Assembly (NCBI RefSeq): GCF_014898815.1 | Contig: NW_026515500.1 | Location: 558,001-622,000 of the forward strand | DNA from: Panonychus citri | Taxonomy: Eukaryota > Arthropoda > Arachnida > Trombidiformes > Tetranychidae | Length of the DNA stretch: 64,000 nucleotides | Direction: 5' to 3' | In this document: one piece after another, positions 22,652 through 34,798 of the stretch | How positions within the stretch are numbered: position 1 is the stretch's first letter | Layout: each line of letters starts with the position of its first letter | The notes under the pieces: model-generated | Seen by the model: only the letters and a program-made list of their open reading frames with translations | The model's database searches: none | Told to the model about the DNA's origin: nothing | Made by a program: the position numbers and the translations under genes

Positions 22652-23125
22652 ATGACCAATAAATTATTTTCTTCAAATTATCTTAATCACAATTTAATGT
22701 GTCCCATAATTTTAATCATCATCACCGCATCACTTGTATCAGCATCAACATCATCTTCATCATCAGCAACTCCATCATCATCATCATCATCATCTTCATC
22801 CCCATCGATTGCAATGTCCACCACAACCAATGGTCAACCAACAGGACGACGCTTGAGAAATCAATCAACATCTTCCGGTTTAAACATTAGATTGACCCAA
22901 AATAATGACCTAAGTTCATCTTCCTCATCATCTTCGACATCATCATCATCATCATCTTCATCTTCATCATCAATTAATCAAATCATATCACCTCAATCAA
23001 TTAACACTTTCTGGTTGGTGGCAATTATATTCAATGCAACTTTGGCTGGTTTATTTTTCCTCATCTTTTGTTATTTGTGTTTAAAAAAATGTAAGAAACA
23101 ATTTCAATTAATTAGATTGTCCTGA
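22652..23125 (+). CDS. Candidate Ser-rich type I membrane protein
   Basis: The open frame runs from 22301, but the Met at 22652 begins a convincing signal peptide (hydrophobic core LMCPIILIIITASLVSA). From there the protein is 157 aa: a Ser-rich ectodomain with two long Ser tracts and a middle segment with RRLRNQ, then a transmembrane helix (FWLVAIIFNATLAGLFFLIF) and a short basic, Cys-containing cytoplasmic tail (CLKKCKKQ). The order signal peptide, mucin-like ectodomain, helix, stop-transfer basics is coherent, which argues for a real gene. However, the Ser tracts are TCA microsatellites and no family is recognised. The N-terminal 117 codons of the longer frame look like non-coding A/T sequence. 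Confidence 0.4.
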   Translation: MTNKLFSSNYLNHNLMCPIILIIITASLVSASTSSSSSATPSSSSSSSSSPSIAMSTTTNGQPTGRRLRNQSTSSGLNIRLTQNNDLSSSSSSSSTSSSSSSSSSSSINQIISPQSINTFWLVAIIFNATLAGLFFLIFCYLCLKKCKKQFQLIRLS

Positions 23126-24029
23126 TTAATGCTTCCAGTGTGATGATTACTTTTAATTGTAACAGTTTTGGTGTTTCTGTTTATTTGGGTTGATCACGAA
23201 ACAATTAACAAACTTGTAAATAAAATTGATTACAAGACTTGATGATTGTGTTGGCGTTTCAATTAGATTATTAGTTATTAGAATTAGAAATTAACTTTTT
23301 TTTTTATTCCAAGAAAATTAAATTACCAAGGTTACCATTAAATCACTGATTGGGACCGATAATTGCTCGTAATTCATGTCAAATCATAATAGGAATTAAA
23401 ATAATTAGAATCAACAGTTATGATTAACAATCAGCATGGGTCGTAGTTAATTGTGTTCATTAATCGTCTTACTAATTTACTGTCATTCAAATTGTCAAAT
23501 CAATTGAAACACGATTGGATAACCAATTCTTAATTAGTGATTAAATTTGAATCAATGTTAATTTTTAGAGGAAAATTAACTTTGGGTTTAAATTGTTTCT
23601 TTCATTAATTTCTTGATTAAAGCTTTTCATTATGTATTATCTGTTTTTTATGTTGACCTTATTTTAATATTGACCATTAATTGTTAGGAAAAAATCAATT
23701 AATTTAATTGAATAATGCAAACAATTAAACCAAATGTACTTATGGTTTAACTGACCAAGAGATTTTTATAATTAAAAATAAGGTAAATGAAAGTTAAATG
23801 ATCATAATTAATTAACAATCAAAGGTTAACTCACCCAGAGATTCAGAGAAGATCAAAACAATTAGTAAATTGTAACCATAAGGTTAACAACATTAAGCAA
23901 ATTAGTAAAAAAACAACAACAATCAACATAATTAATCAACCAACCGTATCTTAATTAACCAGTTACATTGTTTGTAAATATGTTAATTGTAAAAGTGACC
24001 ATTGAATTCATAAGTAATCAAAAATATTG
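23126..24029. other. A/T-rich intergenic region
   Basis: About 0.9 kb with no coding signal. It probably contains the promoter of the downstream MYND-finger gene. Confidence 0.55.
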
Positions 24030-26714
24030 ATGATCAGTAATCAAATTAAATCTGATCAAATTAATCTTCTTAGAATTGAAGTTAATCCCTTGAAAATTTC
24101 TCTCTCTCTCTTTGATTGTCCTTCCAATGGTCAACAATTAGCTTTACAATCAAGGAAGATACGATTAGGTGACCACTATGGTGACCCTTTTTTCACCCGT
24201 AAATCGATGGCAAGAAATGATCATGAATTCAATGGATCTCACTTGAAAAATGAACAACCGCCTGGGGCAAGTTCAGTTTACACAATTCCAATGGACAAGA
24301 ATTTATTATCAGTTGATAGTAATAATAACAATTTAATTAGACAACAATCAGCTTTAAATAAATTTAAAGCCGCCGGTCGATTAACTGGACATTTGGTGAC
24401 ATCTTCAAGTCCAATCCAAAGTGCGAAAACTTTGAGTACGTTGGACAGTTTCACCGAAAGTGTCCCCTCGAGTCCAGCTAAATACGATCCACCTCCCAAT
24501 AGATTACAAGGTAAGTCAAAGTTTAACTTTCGATTTTTTTTATTTCATCTTCTTCTGTACCTTGACCATTAACATGATCAACTCTATTGTCCATAATTAA
24601 TTATTCATTAACTGTAATCATTTACAGGTAAATTCCCATTTAATCAATTCTATTGTATTTCTGTTAACAATGTCAACGAAAGGTCTAATTACTGATGTTA
24701 ATGTGAAGCAATTAAATAAATGTGTCCTTATTTTTTTTTCTGTCCCTGGTTCTGGTCAATCTCATTTTCTGCTTTCAAATAAATAGGAAAATAAATTAAC
24801 TTGAAATTTTTTCTTCCTTCTCTTAATTGTTATCAATTAGGTCCAATTGATAATCTAAAATCAGTAGTGACCGATGAAAATATCGGTAGAGTGGTCAACT
24901 TTACGGGATCCAATGTTGACCCAACGATTGTTACTCAAGCTGCCAAATCATTTTATGTTGACCAGATGAAAGAAGCCAATAATCAATTGATTATCAATGG
25001 TCAGCCAACATCATCATCATCGACAACTATTAAGCCCGAGGCAATGGTCAGTTGCAATAAAATTGACGGGGAATTGATTAAATCTCATCATGCTCATCCT
25101 GCTCCTCCAGCATCATCTTTATCCTTTTCATCAACATCTTCAACCACAACAACAACAACAACAACACATCTCGTTGGTGGAGGTGAAATGAGTACAACGA
25201 AAACACCGATCGAGTCCAAAAATTTGATAGTTGATCGAATTGTAAATTATGTGAAACCAGTGAACGATGAAATTAATTGTGATACTAAAGATGAAGGTGA
25301 TGATAATCAACGACAATCAAAGCAACATAAACACCGAAGCAAAAAAGCACTTGCAATGGTCAAAGATTTACAAAGTATCGGCTCTCGAGTGGTCACCAAG
25401 TTACGACAAACCTCAGTTTCTATTCAAACTTCACCGACAATTTGGTTCGGAACAGTTAATGTTAAAAATGATCCATCGATCGCCTGGGAATCGCATCCAA
25501 TTTATTCTGAACCTTATTCACCAAATCATGATACTCGATTGGAACGGAAATATTTTATCTACTTGGTGTCCGATGCTAATCCTTATTTTAGGAAAAATTG
25601 TATCGGTAAAATTACTCTTCCTACGAAATCGGCTTTGACCTTATCTCAGCTTCGGGATATGCTCATGAAGGCCGAAGATTCCTCATTGAAAGATATTCTC
25701 AAGAAAAATCGTTCTTTCCGATTCTTGACTGAAACTTATCGATTTGTTGCTCAAAATGAGGCCATTGCTCCGATTGATCAAGTCTACCCGACCCAGGGAA
25801 TCTTCATCAAATTAAGTGCACCCGATTATTCAATAATGTCGAAATCGACTGATCATTTAACCTTCGAAAATCTTGATTCATTTTCAACAATTAAATCTTC
25901 CGGAAGTAAAAGTAAACGAACCTATCGGGACGATGCTAAATTTGCTTCTTTCATCAACATTTCGGAAACTAATCCAGATAAAATATCGTACAAAGGTAAG
26001 AGGAAACAATTAACTGATTTGATTGGTTGTCAATTCTATTAATAATTAACTTTTTCTATTCTAAAAATATTAGATCATCAAAGTAATTCAACAATTAAAC
26101 AGAAACGAGTGACAGTTAATCCTCAACAAATTAAACGGGAAAAAGTTAACAAACTTTATCAAAATCAAGAATCTAATTCTGAACAAGTATCTACAAGTGA
26201 GTCCATTTATTTTAATTGTTATCAAATATAAATCCATCTAAATGTTCAATTGATTCCTTGTTAATTGTTCATTTCCATGGATAGTTGATTATTGCAAAAG
26301 ATTAAGATCTCAATCCTCAATTGGAAGTGATTTATTGTCATAATACCATTGAACAAAAATTGAGTAAATTAATCAGACCATAATTGAAATATTCGTAGCA
26401 ATCACCAAGCAAATTTAATTGTTTACCTGTTAATTGTTATCTTATTGGTCATCTCTTTCTCTAGGTGACCCTCGTAAAAGGTGCGGTCAGTGCAATAAAC
26501 CCGCTATCATGGGCTGTGGTAAATGTAATCATGTCTTTTATTGTAGCATCAAATGTAAAAATATTCATTATTCTGATCACCGAAGTACTTGTTCAAGTGA
26601 GTAATTAAATCAATTAATTTGCTTCTTATTCTTTAATTGTTGTTTAATTGTCTTTGTTTCTTTCTAGAACCCCTTGGCGATTTTAATCAAATGTCCAGTC
26701 AAATGGTAACTTGA
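24030..26714 (+). CDS. Protein with DIX-like region and C-terminal MYND zinc finger
   Basis: Exons 24030-24510, 24841-25995, 26074-26196, 26465-26596 and 26668-26714 join in frame to 645 aa. The N-terminal half is disordered with Ser/Thr/Asn and His tracts. A compact block encoded at about 25544-25823 starts KYFIYLVSDANPYFRK and contains LTLSQLRDML, SFRFLTETYRFVAQNEAI and the end YPTQGIFIKL; its pattern resembles a DIX domain. Exon 4 encodes a MYND finger: C-x2-C (CGQC), C-x2-C (CGKC), YC-x3-C, H-x3-H and a final C. I do not recognise the family. MYND fingers usually bind proline-rich partners. The N-terminus is uncertain: the first exon runs into CT-rich DNA and a splice acceptor-like CAACAATTAG ends near 24140. 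Confidence 0.75.
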
Positions 26715-27326
26715 CCATTGTATTGATTTTGAAATCGATTTGATCGAATCGATTATCTCATCTGTTGACCGATTGAAATTGTTGAAACTTTTTTCTCCCT
26801 TGTAACTGGACAATGGTCAAGGGTCAATGGAAAAGTACAATTTAAATTAGAAAATGTATTTTCTTCAATTGGAAAACATTTTGGATAAAATTGATGAGCG
26901 AAAATTAATTAAACAATTTGGATCTTTTTTCATTCTTTAATCATCTTCAGCAGATTTTCACTTGTTGAGATCAAATTAATTGGCAAATCAATTAAATTAA
27001 CTAATTAAAGCGCTTTTTGTTTTGGAAAATTTTTTCTTAATTTTCTTGCTTGTTAATTGTAAAGTTTAACTAAATGTAAACAATGCGAAGATTTTAATTT
27101 CCAAAGCAAACAATTAAACAAATACATTTCATTTTGAATTCTTCTTTTTTTGTTGATTCAAACCGATGGATGTTAATTGTTAACTTGAAACATTAAATGG
27201 GAAAATAATGTTTATTTAATTGGAAATGATTGAGTTGCAATTAAAACGAGTGTTTAAATCTGATTTGGTTTTAAGATTTCGAGTTTAAAATATAGAAACT
27301 TTTTTCTTTTTAAATTAAGAATTGAT
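26715..27326. other. Convergent 3' regions
   Basis: A/T-rich space between two converging genes, with AATTAA and poly-T words. No gene is seen. Confidence 0.6.
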
Positions 27327-29468
27327 TTAACAAAATCTCGGCTTGAGTCTACGATAAGACCATTTATCTTCTAAAAATATGTCCAAAGGTAAATCGTGAA
27401 GAATCATGAACAAAGGCCAAAGTTTAAGCGCAGTTATCATGTTATCGGCGTTTTTCATAACATCAAGCTGAATCTCGGCCAACTCTTTGTAATGATCTCT
27501 CAAATCGATCTCTGGTTTTATCGGTTTACCAATATCTTCAAAGTCTTTATGCAAAAGATCCCAAAATTCTGGTGAAATTTCCGTTTTATTAAGTCGGTTG
27601 GCGAATAAGTTAATTGTGATTAATTGGTCTGCAAGATCTTCTGGTGGAGTTTTATAGCATCTGATTTGTTTAGGTTCGATTACCTCATCTTGATGACGTT
27701 GTTGGGGATGAGAGTTTCGATTTTCATAGATATTGTTTCCATTGGTCGGTGAGGTAATTTCATGATCACTTTGATGATTAAATTGTTGGTAATCAGACTC
27801 TTGTAGTTTTAATTGTTTCTGTTTTGTCTTTTTAGTTTTTGTTGATTTGTTGGGATTAGTTGAAGTAACTATGAAATGTTTCTTTTCATTTCGATAGCCC
27901 CATTTGTCTTGGAAAAAGTAGCTGAGATCAATTTCATTGAGCAGATCGAAGTGAGGCCATTTTTCTCGGGCTTGGTTGGCGTTTTCGGAAGATTTCATGA
28001 TTTCCAATTGAATGTTGGCCAGTTTTTTGAAATATTCTTCAAGAAAATCAGTCGACTTGGTTATTTTACCCTTTCTTTTTAAATCACGACTAAGAACAAT
28101 CCAAAATTCTGGTGAAATTTGATTTGTCTTCAAACGCTCAGCGAATAGAGAGATTAGCAAATGCTGTTCATCAACGATAACTGGATCTGGAGTATAAGGT
28201 CGAGGACTTGGAGTGTGATTAGTAATAATATTACCGTTATTTTTGCTCTTGTTTTTGGTCTTTTTGGGTAATTCCACAGTATAAGGAGCCTCTTTCTCTG
28301 GTGATTCAAACTTAATGAGATCTCCAATAGATGTTGATGACCAATGAACGTTATTTTTGGCTTCAGCTTTTTTATTTTTACGCTTTTTCTTTTTACTAAC
28401 ACTCGGTTGTGCTTCATAGCCGATGGCACCGTTATCTTGACCATTGTTAGAACGTGAGGCATTTTCTAAATTGTCGGCTAATTTTTTACCACAAGAACGA
28501 AGAGATTCATAGAAAAGAGTTTTCCACTTCAATTTAGAACTTGGTGCAAGTGGAGATGAGAATGCGGTCATCTCATAGGAAACTCTTTGCCAAAATTCAT
28601 CCTCATTGGTCTCATTCATATATTGTAGATTGTTAAAAACAGCGGTGACTAATTGTATCTCTTGTGAGCTGAGTTGTTGGTGTAAAACTGAGTGTCCAAT
28701 CTTGAAAGACAACATACAACCATTCATTTTGATACATAGATCACCTTGTTGTTGGTCAGATGATGGTGATGAAGTGGATGCAATTTCAGCTGATGAATTC
28801 ATGTGTGAATCTTTGGCTTTAGAATGCAATGGATTAGGTAACAATGATGAGCTTGATTGTTTAGAGTATGGCTTTAAATTACAACCTCCAGTGTAGCAAA
28901 TTGTTTGCGGACCAACTTCAATACGAAAAATATCTGGTCCAAGTGGTTGATTTGATGGATAAACAGTGACAGTCATGTCATTGTCAACTGAGATTACCTC
29001 TGAATAGCAAACAGTGGTCACTTTAGAGAGACAATCATTAATTTTGGAAGAAGTTAAAAAATCAGGGAAAAATTTTTTCTCTCGTAAAAATTTTTGACAA
29101 TCTCGCCAAACGAATGGAGCAATAGTTTTGGTGGGTTGAGTCATGTAAATAGGACCTTTATAACCAATCATCTCTGTTAAATAAGGTAAAGCACCAGAAT
29201 GGTCAAGATGATAATGGCTTATGATGACACAGTCAATTGAGGTATGAACAAACTCGGAACCAATGAGACATGAAAAATTAGGTAACAAAGAATCACCAAG
29301 ATCTTTACCACCATTTTCATGGTGACCATTGGAGATTATTTTTTCTTCAGAAGGTGACAAATTAAGGCCACAATCAAGGAGAACATTTTTACCTCCTATT
29401 TTCACCAAAGTTGACGATCGGTTAAAATCTTGAACACCAAGTAAAGGGGTTACCTTGATTTCAGACAT
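27327..29468 (-). CDS. Chimeric IntS11-like protein: degenerate MBL domain plus three SANT/MADF-like repeats
   Basis: Single-exon 713-aa frame from the ATG at 29468. Residues 1-200 are clearly related to IntS11: MSEIKVTPL, LDCG, IDCVIISHYHLDH-SGALPYLTEMIGY. Motif 2 HYHLDH (85-90) survives. The motif 3 region reads SNQPLGPDIF where IntS11 has GHVLGAAMF (His lost), and motif 4 reads YTGGCN where IntS11 has YTGDYN (Asp lost). The beta-CASP domain is absent. Instead there are three related helical repeats at about 268-330, 435-525 and 613-704 with the shared pattern LFAxRL, ISPEFWxxL, LAxIQLxxMK, WPxF, DKWxYR, separated by basic linkers (KKKKRKNKK). The repeats resemble SANT/MADF DNA-binding modules. 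It is probably catalytically dead and nuclear. It is divergent to Nedd4. The frame is long and undisrupted, so it is likely expressed. Confidence 0.85.
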   Translation of the reverse strand: MSEIKVTPLLGVQDFNRSSTLVKIGGKNVLLDCGLNLSPSEEKIISNGHHENGGKDLGDSLLPNFSCLIGSEFVHTSIDCVIISHYHLDHSGALPYLTEMIGYKGPIYMTQPTKTIAPFVWRDCQKFLREKKFFPDFLTSSKINDCLSKVTTVCYSEVISVDNDMTVTVYPSNQPLGPDIFRIEVGPQTICYTGGCNLKPYSKQSSSSLLPNPLHSKAKDSHMNSSAEIASTSSPSSDQQQGDLCIKMNGCMLSFKIGHSVLHQQLSSQEIQLVTAVFNNLQYMNETNEDEFWQRVSYEMTAFSSPLAPSSKLKWKTLFYESLRSCGKKLADNLENASRSNNGQDNGAIGYEAQPSVSKKKKRKNKKAEAKNNVHWSSTSIGDLIKFESPEKEAPYTVELPKKTKNKSKNNGNIITNHTPSPRPYTPDPVIVDEQHLLISLFAERLKTNQISPEFWIVLSRDLKRKGKITKSTDFLEEYFKKLANIQLEIMKSSENANQAREKWPHFDLLNEIDLSYFFQDKWGYRNEKKHFIVTSTNPNKSTKTKKTKQKQLKLQESDYQQFNHQSDHEITSPTNGNNIYENRNSHPQQRHQDEVIEPKQIRCYKTPPEDLADQLITINLFANRLNKTEISPEFWDLLHKDFEDIGKPIKPEIDLRDHYKELAEIQLDVMKNADNMITALKLWPLFMILHDLPLDIFLEDKWSYRRLKPRFC

Positions 29469-30488
29469 CATCTTATCAATAATGCCAGTCATTAAATGTT
29501 GGTTAAAATGGAAAACGAAAACCGTTAAAAACAAGAACAGCCAAAAAACAGCAAATAAAAGCCAAAGATATTACAAAGATTCGATAAAGCAAAAGATGGA
29601 AAACTGGAAACAGAGAGAAAACTAAACTGAAGTGAGAAAATTGTAAGAAAACAACAATTAAAAAGAGAACAAATAAAAACAAAAGAGATGACCAGCAATG
29701 GACCAGAAACTTATAACGATATAAAATATTCTTCTTGCAAACAATTAAAAACAATAGTGATGAAGATGTCAAAAGATTAATCACAAATTAGCAATCAAAA
29801 TTGTAGAAAATTAAATTAACCGAATGAAGGAGTTTCTTTAAAGATGAAAATAAAGATTAAAGTCCAAGATGTTGAGTAGAAGGAGGAGAGATTCTTTTCT
29901 CCCTTTTCTTCCCCGGGAGACAAAAGAAAAGCGCGAAATTCAAAAAACATTGATTATCAAATTTTCGAATAAAAAATCAACAAGAGTAACTTGAAAAATC
30001 AACAGTTGATCTTAAATTCAATTCAATTAACTCAATTACTTCCAGCTAATCAACCAACTAGAATATCTCTCAATTCAACTGAGTATATGAAGGTGAGCAT
30101 GAAGATCATCAGGTAAATCTAACTATCAATTAAATTGTTCCAAATGGAGTAAAGTCACAGCGTTGAACTATGTTTTCGACTTATGTGACCTTAGAATATT
30201 TTTCGACCAAAAACTTTAATAATTAAAAAAAATCACCAAATGAAACAGAGAAAATCGTTAATTTCTCAAATTAATCATCAATATTTTTTTGAATTTCGTT
30301 CAATTGAATAGTCGCCAAGGGAAAAGGGGGAAAAAAGAAGCTCCTCCTTCCACCACAACATCTTGGACCTTAACCCAATTTTCATCATTTGATTTGATAG
30401 GTTTTACTTTGTCATTGTGATATTAAATTGTTTTAATTTTATATAATTGTGATTTTGTTATTTGTTAAGTATTAGTTTAATTATCAAA
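29469..30488. promoter_or_regulatory. Divergent promoter region of the IntS11-like chimera and Nedd4
   Basis: About 1 kb between two divergent starts. An exact E2F-type word GCGCGAAA (TTTCGCGC on the other strand) lies at 29931-29938, next to a CCCGGG-containing patch unusual for this A/T-rich DNA. The open frame at 29503-29784 is a low-complexity shadow. Confidence 0.45.
29931..29938 (-). promoter_or_regulatory. E2F-like site TTTCGCGC
   Basis: Exact match to the TTTSSCGC consensus on the minus strand, in the Nedd4 / IntS11-like divergent promoter. Confidence 0.35.
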
Positions 30489-33400
30489 ATGGCCGATCAA
30501 CAACAATCACAATCTCAACAGCAGCAGCAACAACAACAACAACAGTCTAACAAGGATGTAAATTGACGTTCCATCTAAAATTATCTCCTTTTGATAGAAT
30601 CAATTTTTCATCAATATTATTAAAGAGAAAATTGTTAACAATTTAATATTCTCTTTCTCTATATGTATATGTTTTGTTTCAATTAATTGTTTACTAATCA
30701 TTTTGTTTTCTTCTCTCTTTCTCTCTATTTTCTCTTCTGTTTATTTGTTCTATTCTTTTTCTTGGTTTAGGTCTTTCAGCAACACAATCGACAAAGGTTA
30801 TTGCGACTTAAAGTTATCGAAGGTAAAAGCTTGGCGAAAAAAGATCTTTTCGGAGCCAGTGATCCTTATGTGAAAATTGATTTAGTTACACTGGAAGATG
30901 ATAATGTGATTGATACAGTTACTACCAAGACTAAAAAGAGGGTAATCATTTTGTATTGATTAACTTTAATTTCTGTCATTTCTTTTTTTGTGGTTCACTT
31001 TTTCTCTCACTTTAACCATTTTGTTTTTGTCTCTCGTCATCAACATTTGATTAGTTTACCTGATAAATTTGATGTGTATCACTTTCTACCTTTTTTTCTT
31101 ATTTATCGTTTTTTTTTAATTCTCTTTTTCATTCTTTCCTTTTAAGACACTTAATCCTCAATGGGACGAGGAGTTTATATTTCGTACCATCCCAGATGAA
31201 CATAAATTAATCATTGAAGTTTTCGATATGAACAGAATAACTCGAGATGATTTTCTTGGTATGGTTGAACTTCCCCTGAATAACATTCCCACAGAAAATG
31301 CTGAACGTGTAATTTCATCTAAATTATACATCCTTCGTCCGAAAAGGTTTGATTAAACTTATCCTAATCCATTAACCATCTTAACAATTAAAACTCTCCC
31401 TTCCCATATTAGTCCCAAATTCAAGGTTCGAGGACAATTACGATTATATATTGCATTCCTACCAAGTGAAGGTGAAAATGGTACATCTTCAGAGACAAGT
31501 GAGGTAAGTGTGAAAACAAATGATTAGAAAAGGAAAAAAAAGTGTATATACAAAACACTAATTGAATCAATTACAATACAATTACTAATTACCGTTATTT
31601 TGATGTAACAAAATGATGATCTTCTTTTTCATTCCAACAGCCAGGGTGGGAGGTACTCGAAGTTGAAGCAAATGGCCACGAAGAACAAGCAGTCCAACCA
31701 GTTCGCATTCCAACAGCGTCGATTGATAATCGCCTTTCACCTCTACCCCACGGGTGGGAGGAAAGACAAGATGCCAATGGGAGAACCTATTATGTTGATC
31801 ATATTAACAGGATTACCCAATGGCAAAGACCAACTGAGTAAGCATTTTATTGATTTCACAGCAATTAATTATGTAATGACAACAACGATTATTTCTACTT
31901 TAATTTATCCTTAATCATTTATAATATCTATTGATGATTGATTAATGTGTATTCTGATTGTTTCCTATTAATAGACAAACAGGACAAACTACAGGAATTG
32001 CTCATCAAAGAAGCATTGATTTAGCTCATTGGTTTCGCCGGAGAGTTCATATTAGTAGTGACCCTGAAGAAAATCAGAATAATCTAGAAGAAAGTCCTCC
32101 TCAGGTATATATTAATTTAATTCTATTTCTGTCCGATGTTTTATATTTGTTGTCATGAAAATTGATTTGATTTAATTAACACCAATTTTATATGTTAACT
32201 TAACCGTGAATCGAATTTTTTTTGTGAACAATCCACTTTTCAGTCTATATTATCATGTAATTTCCTTCGACTCAGTGTTCAATCTTTGTTTCTTTTTTTA
32301 TCTTTTTTTTTCATCTCTCTCCCTTTCTCTCAATTACCTTCGTTTACTTGAATTAATGTTTATTTTTTTCTTCTCTTTTTTATCTTGGTGTTTATCTTGG
32401 TGTTTGTCCATCCATGTATTAAGATATCGGAATCTCCTCTTAACCAGCCAAGCTCAATTCTCAATCGTCATTCTAAGCAAACCCACCGTCGACTCTCAGA
32501 GGTTTTACCCTTTAATTCATTTGTCTTTTTACCACAATCTTCACTTAAGTGTTTTTTCATTTGCTTTTTTCTCACTAATAACAATTATTTTATCCATTTC
32601 TTTTATCAACAGCCCGTGTCTAATGATGATCATTCTCGAGAGAGTACTAGTCGTGATGGTAATGAAACCGCCCGTTCCTCTAATCCTACCATAGACAATA
32701 ACGATGTGGCTCCATCATTACCTTTATCAACACCTTCAAGAACAGATTATCAATCTTCATCATCGTCCTCATCAATCCCAACACCACCAATAGCCAATGT
32801 GTCCACCACTTCAATAACAGCAACTTTAACTCCAGATACTGGAGGAGGAGGAGCGACTTCATCAGCTACACCAATTTATAGCAATGATAATAACAGTGAT
32901 AATATGATAAATAATAATAATTCCAATGCAACTGCCTCAACATCAAATGATGATTTACCTGAAGGTTGGTCTATGCAACTTGCTCCTAATGGTCGTACAT
33001 TTTACATCGATCATAACACCAAAACAACAACCTGGATTAATCCTCGAAACGGAAAACCATCCCCTCAACCTCGACCTCAAGTATCCGCATCTCCCTCAAT
33101 GGGAACATCAATTGATGATGTTGGTTCACTGCCAGACGGTTGGGAAGAGCGAGTCCACTCTGATGGTCGAATATTTTTCATCGATCACAATACCAAAACA
33201 ACCCAATGGGAAGATCCTCGACTTAATAATCCCGCAATCGCTGGACCCGCAGTTAGATATTCTCGTGAATATAAGCGAAAGTATGAATACTTTCAATCTA
33301 AATTACCGCGACCCTCTAACGTTCCAAATAAATTGGAAATTAAAGTGAGCCGAGCCAACATATTCGAATGCTCTTATAATTTTATCTCCAACATCTCTAA

Positions 33401-34798
33401 TGCCGATTTACTTCGAACTAAATTATGGATCGAGTTTGACAATGAACAAGTTCTCGATTATGGAGGAGCTTCTCGTGAATGGTTTTACCTTTTATCCAAA
33501 GAAATGTTTAATCCTTATTATGGACTTTTTGAATATTCAGCGGCCGACAATTATACTCTTCAAATTAACCCTAATTCGGGAATGTGCTCCGAAGATCATC
33601 TCTCTTATTTTAAATTTATCGGTCGAATCGCGGGAATGGCCGTTTATCATGGTAAATTGTTAGACGCCTTCTTTATCCGACCTTTCTACAAAATGATGTT
33701 ATCTAAACCAATTAGTATAAAAGATATGGAAAGTGTTGATTTAGAGTATTACAATTCATTAAAATGGATTATGGAAAATGACCCCGCTGATCTTGATCTC
33801 AGATTTGTCGTAGATGAAGATCTATTTGGTCAAATGCAAGTCCACGAGCTTAAACCTGACGGAAGTAACGTTTCCGTTACCGTCGATAACAGAGCTGAAT
33901 ATGTTGAGTAAGTAATCAACCAATTAGCTAATTACATTGTATTGTATCTTCATCAACTAACAAATGGACTAATTTATTTCTTTTTTTTTTACTTCTCTCT
34001 AGCCTTGTAATTCAATGGAGATTCGTTTCACGAGTTGGACCTCAAATGAATTCATTCTTGAAAGGATTCGATGAAATTGTTAGCCTTAATTTGATTAAAA
34101 TATTCGATGAGAATGAATTAGAATTACTTTTATGTGGAATTGGTGAAATAGATGTTAACGATTGGAGGAAACACACTGTTTACAAAGGAGGTTTTCATGC
34201 AACACATATTGTTATACAATATTTCTGGAGGGTGAGTTGACTGAATTTCAGAATTTAAATTAGCTAATTGTTACGCTTAGACAGTTATTCATATTCTGAA
34301 AATCTAACTCAATAGTAGAAGGTTCAATTTGAGAGCAAGTTTTTCGTCTCAATATATTTTCTTGTTCTTGTTTTGTTTATTCTGCTTTTCTCTCATCATT
34401 TAGATCACTAATTGTTATTTATTTTATCTTTTCCTATTCAAGGTTGTACTTTCCTTTTCAAGTGAGATGCGTTCACGTTTACTTCAATTCGTAACTGGAA
34501 CTTCAAGAGTACCAATGAATGGATTCAAAGAGCTTTATGGTAGCAATGGTCCTCAACCTTTTACTATTGAAAAATGGGGAACACCAGCTAATTTACCTCG
34601 TTCTCATACATGGTAATTAGTTAAATATTTACTCATAATTATTGCAAAAGTTAAATCAACACTAATTGCTTCTTCTCTCTCTCTCTCTCTAATAGCTTCA
34701 ATCGAATTGATTTACCACCATATGAAAGTTATCAGGAACTAAAAGATAGAATGATAAAAGCAATTGAAGGATCTGGATCTTATGGTGGTGTTGACTAA
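30489..34798 (+). CDS. Nedd4: NEDD4-family HECT E3 ubiquitin ligase
   Basis: Eleven exons: 30489-30557, 30771-30941, 31147-31346, 31413-31503, 31641-31837, 31975-32104, 32424-32501, 32613-33907, 34003-34231, 34443-34612, 34696-34798. All phases fit and give 910 aa. The N-terminus has a Gln run, then a C2 domain at about 28-150 (LRLKVIEGKSLAKKDLFGASDPYVK, TLNPQWDEEF). Three WW domains lie at about 210-242, 427-459 and 485-517 (LPHGWEER, LPEGWSMQ, LPDGWEER). A complete HECT domain (about 570-910) ends in SHTCFNRIDLPPY, with the catalytic Cys at 877 split across the last intron. By family knowledge it ubiquitinates PY-motif membrane proteins at the plasma membrane and endosomes. HECT wording (YYGLFEYSAADNYTLQINPNSG, VDLEYYNSLKWI) matches NEDD4 rather than Su(dx) or Smurf. 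Confidence 0.97.

Noticed and set aside
27671..27690. GGTTCGATTA word resembling a tRNA B box
   Set aside because: It lies within the coding region of the IntS11-like gene, with no A box or acceptor stem around it.
32206..32612. Open frames between Nedd4 exons 6 and 8
   Set aside because: Mostly intronic. Only 32424-32501 fits splice phases and is used as exon 7.
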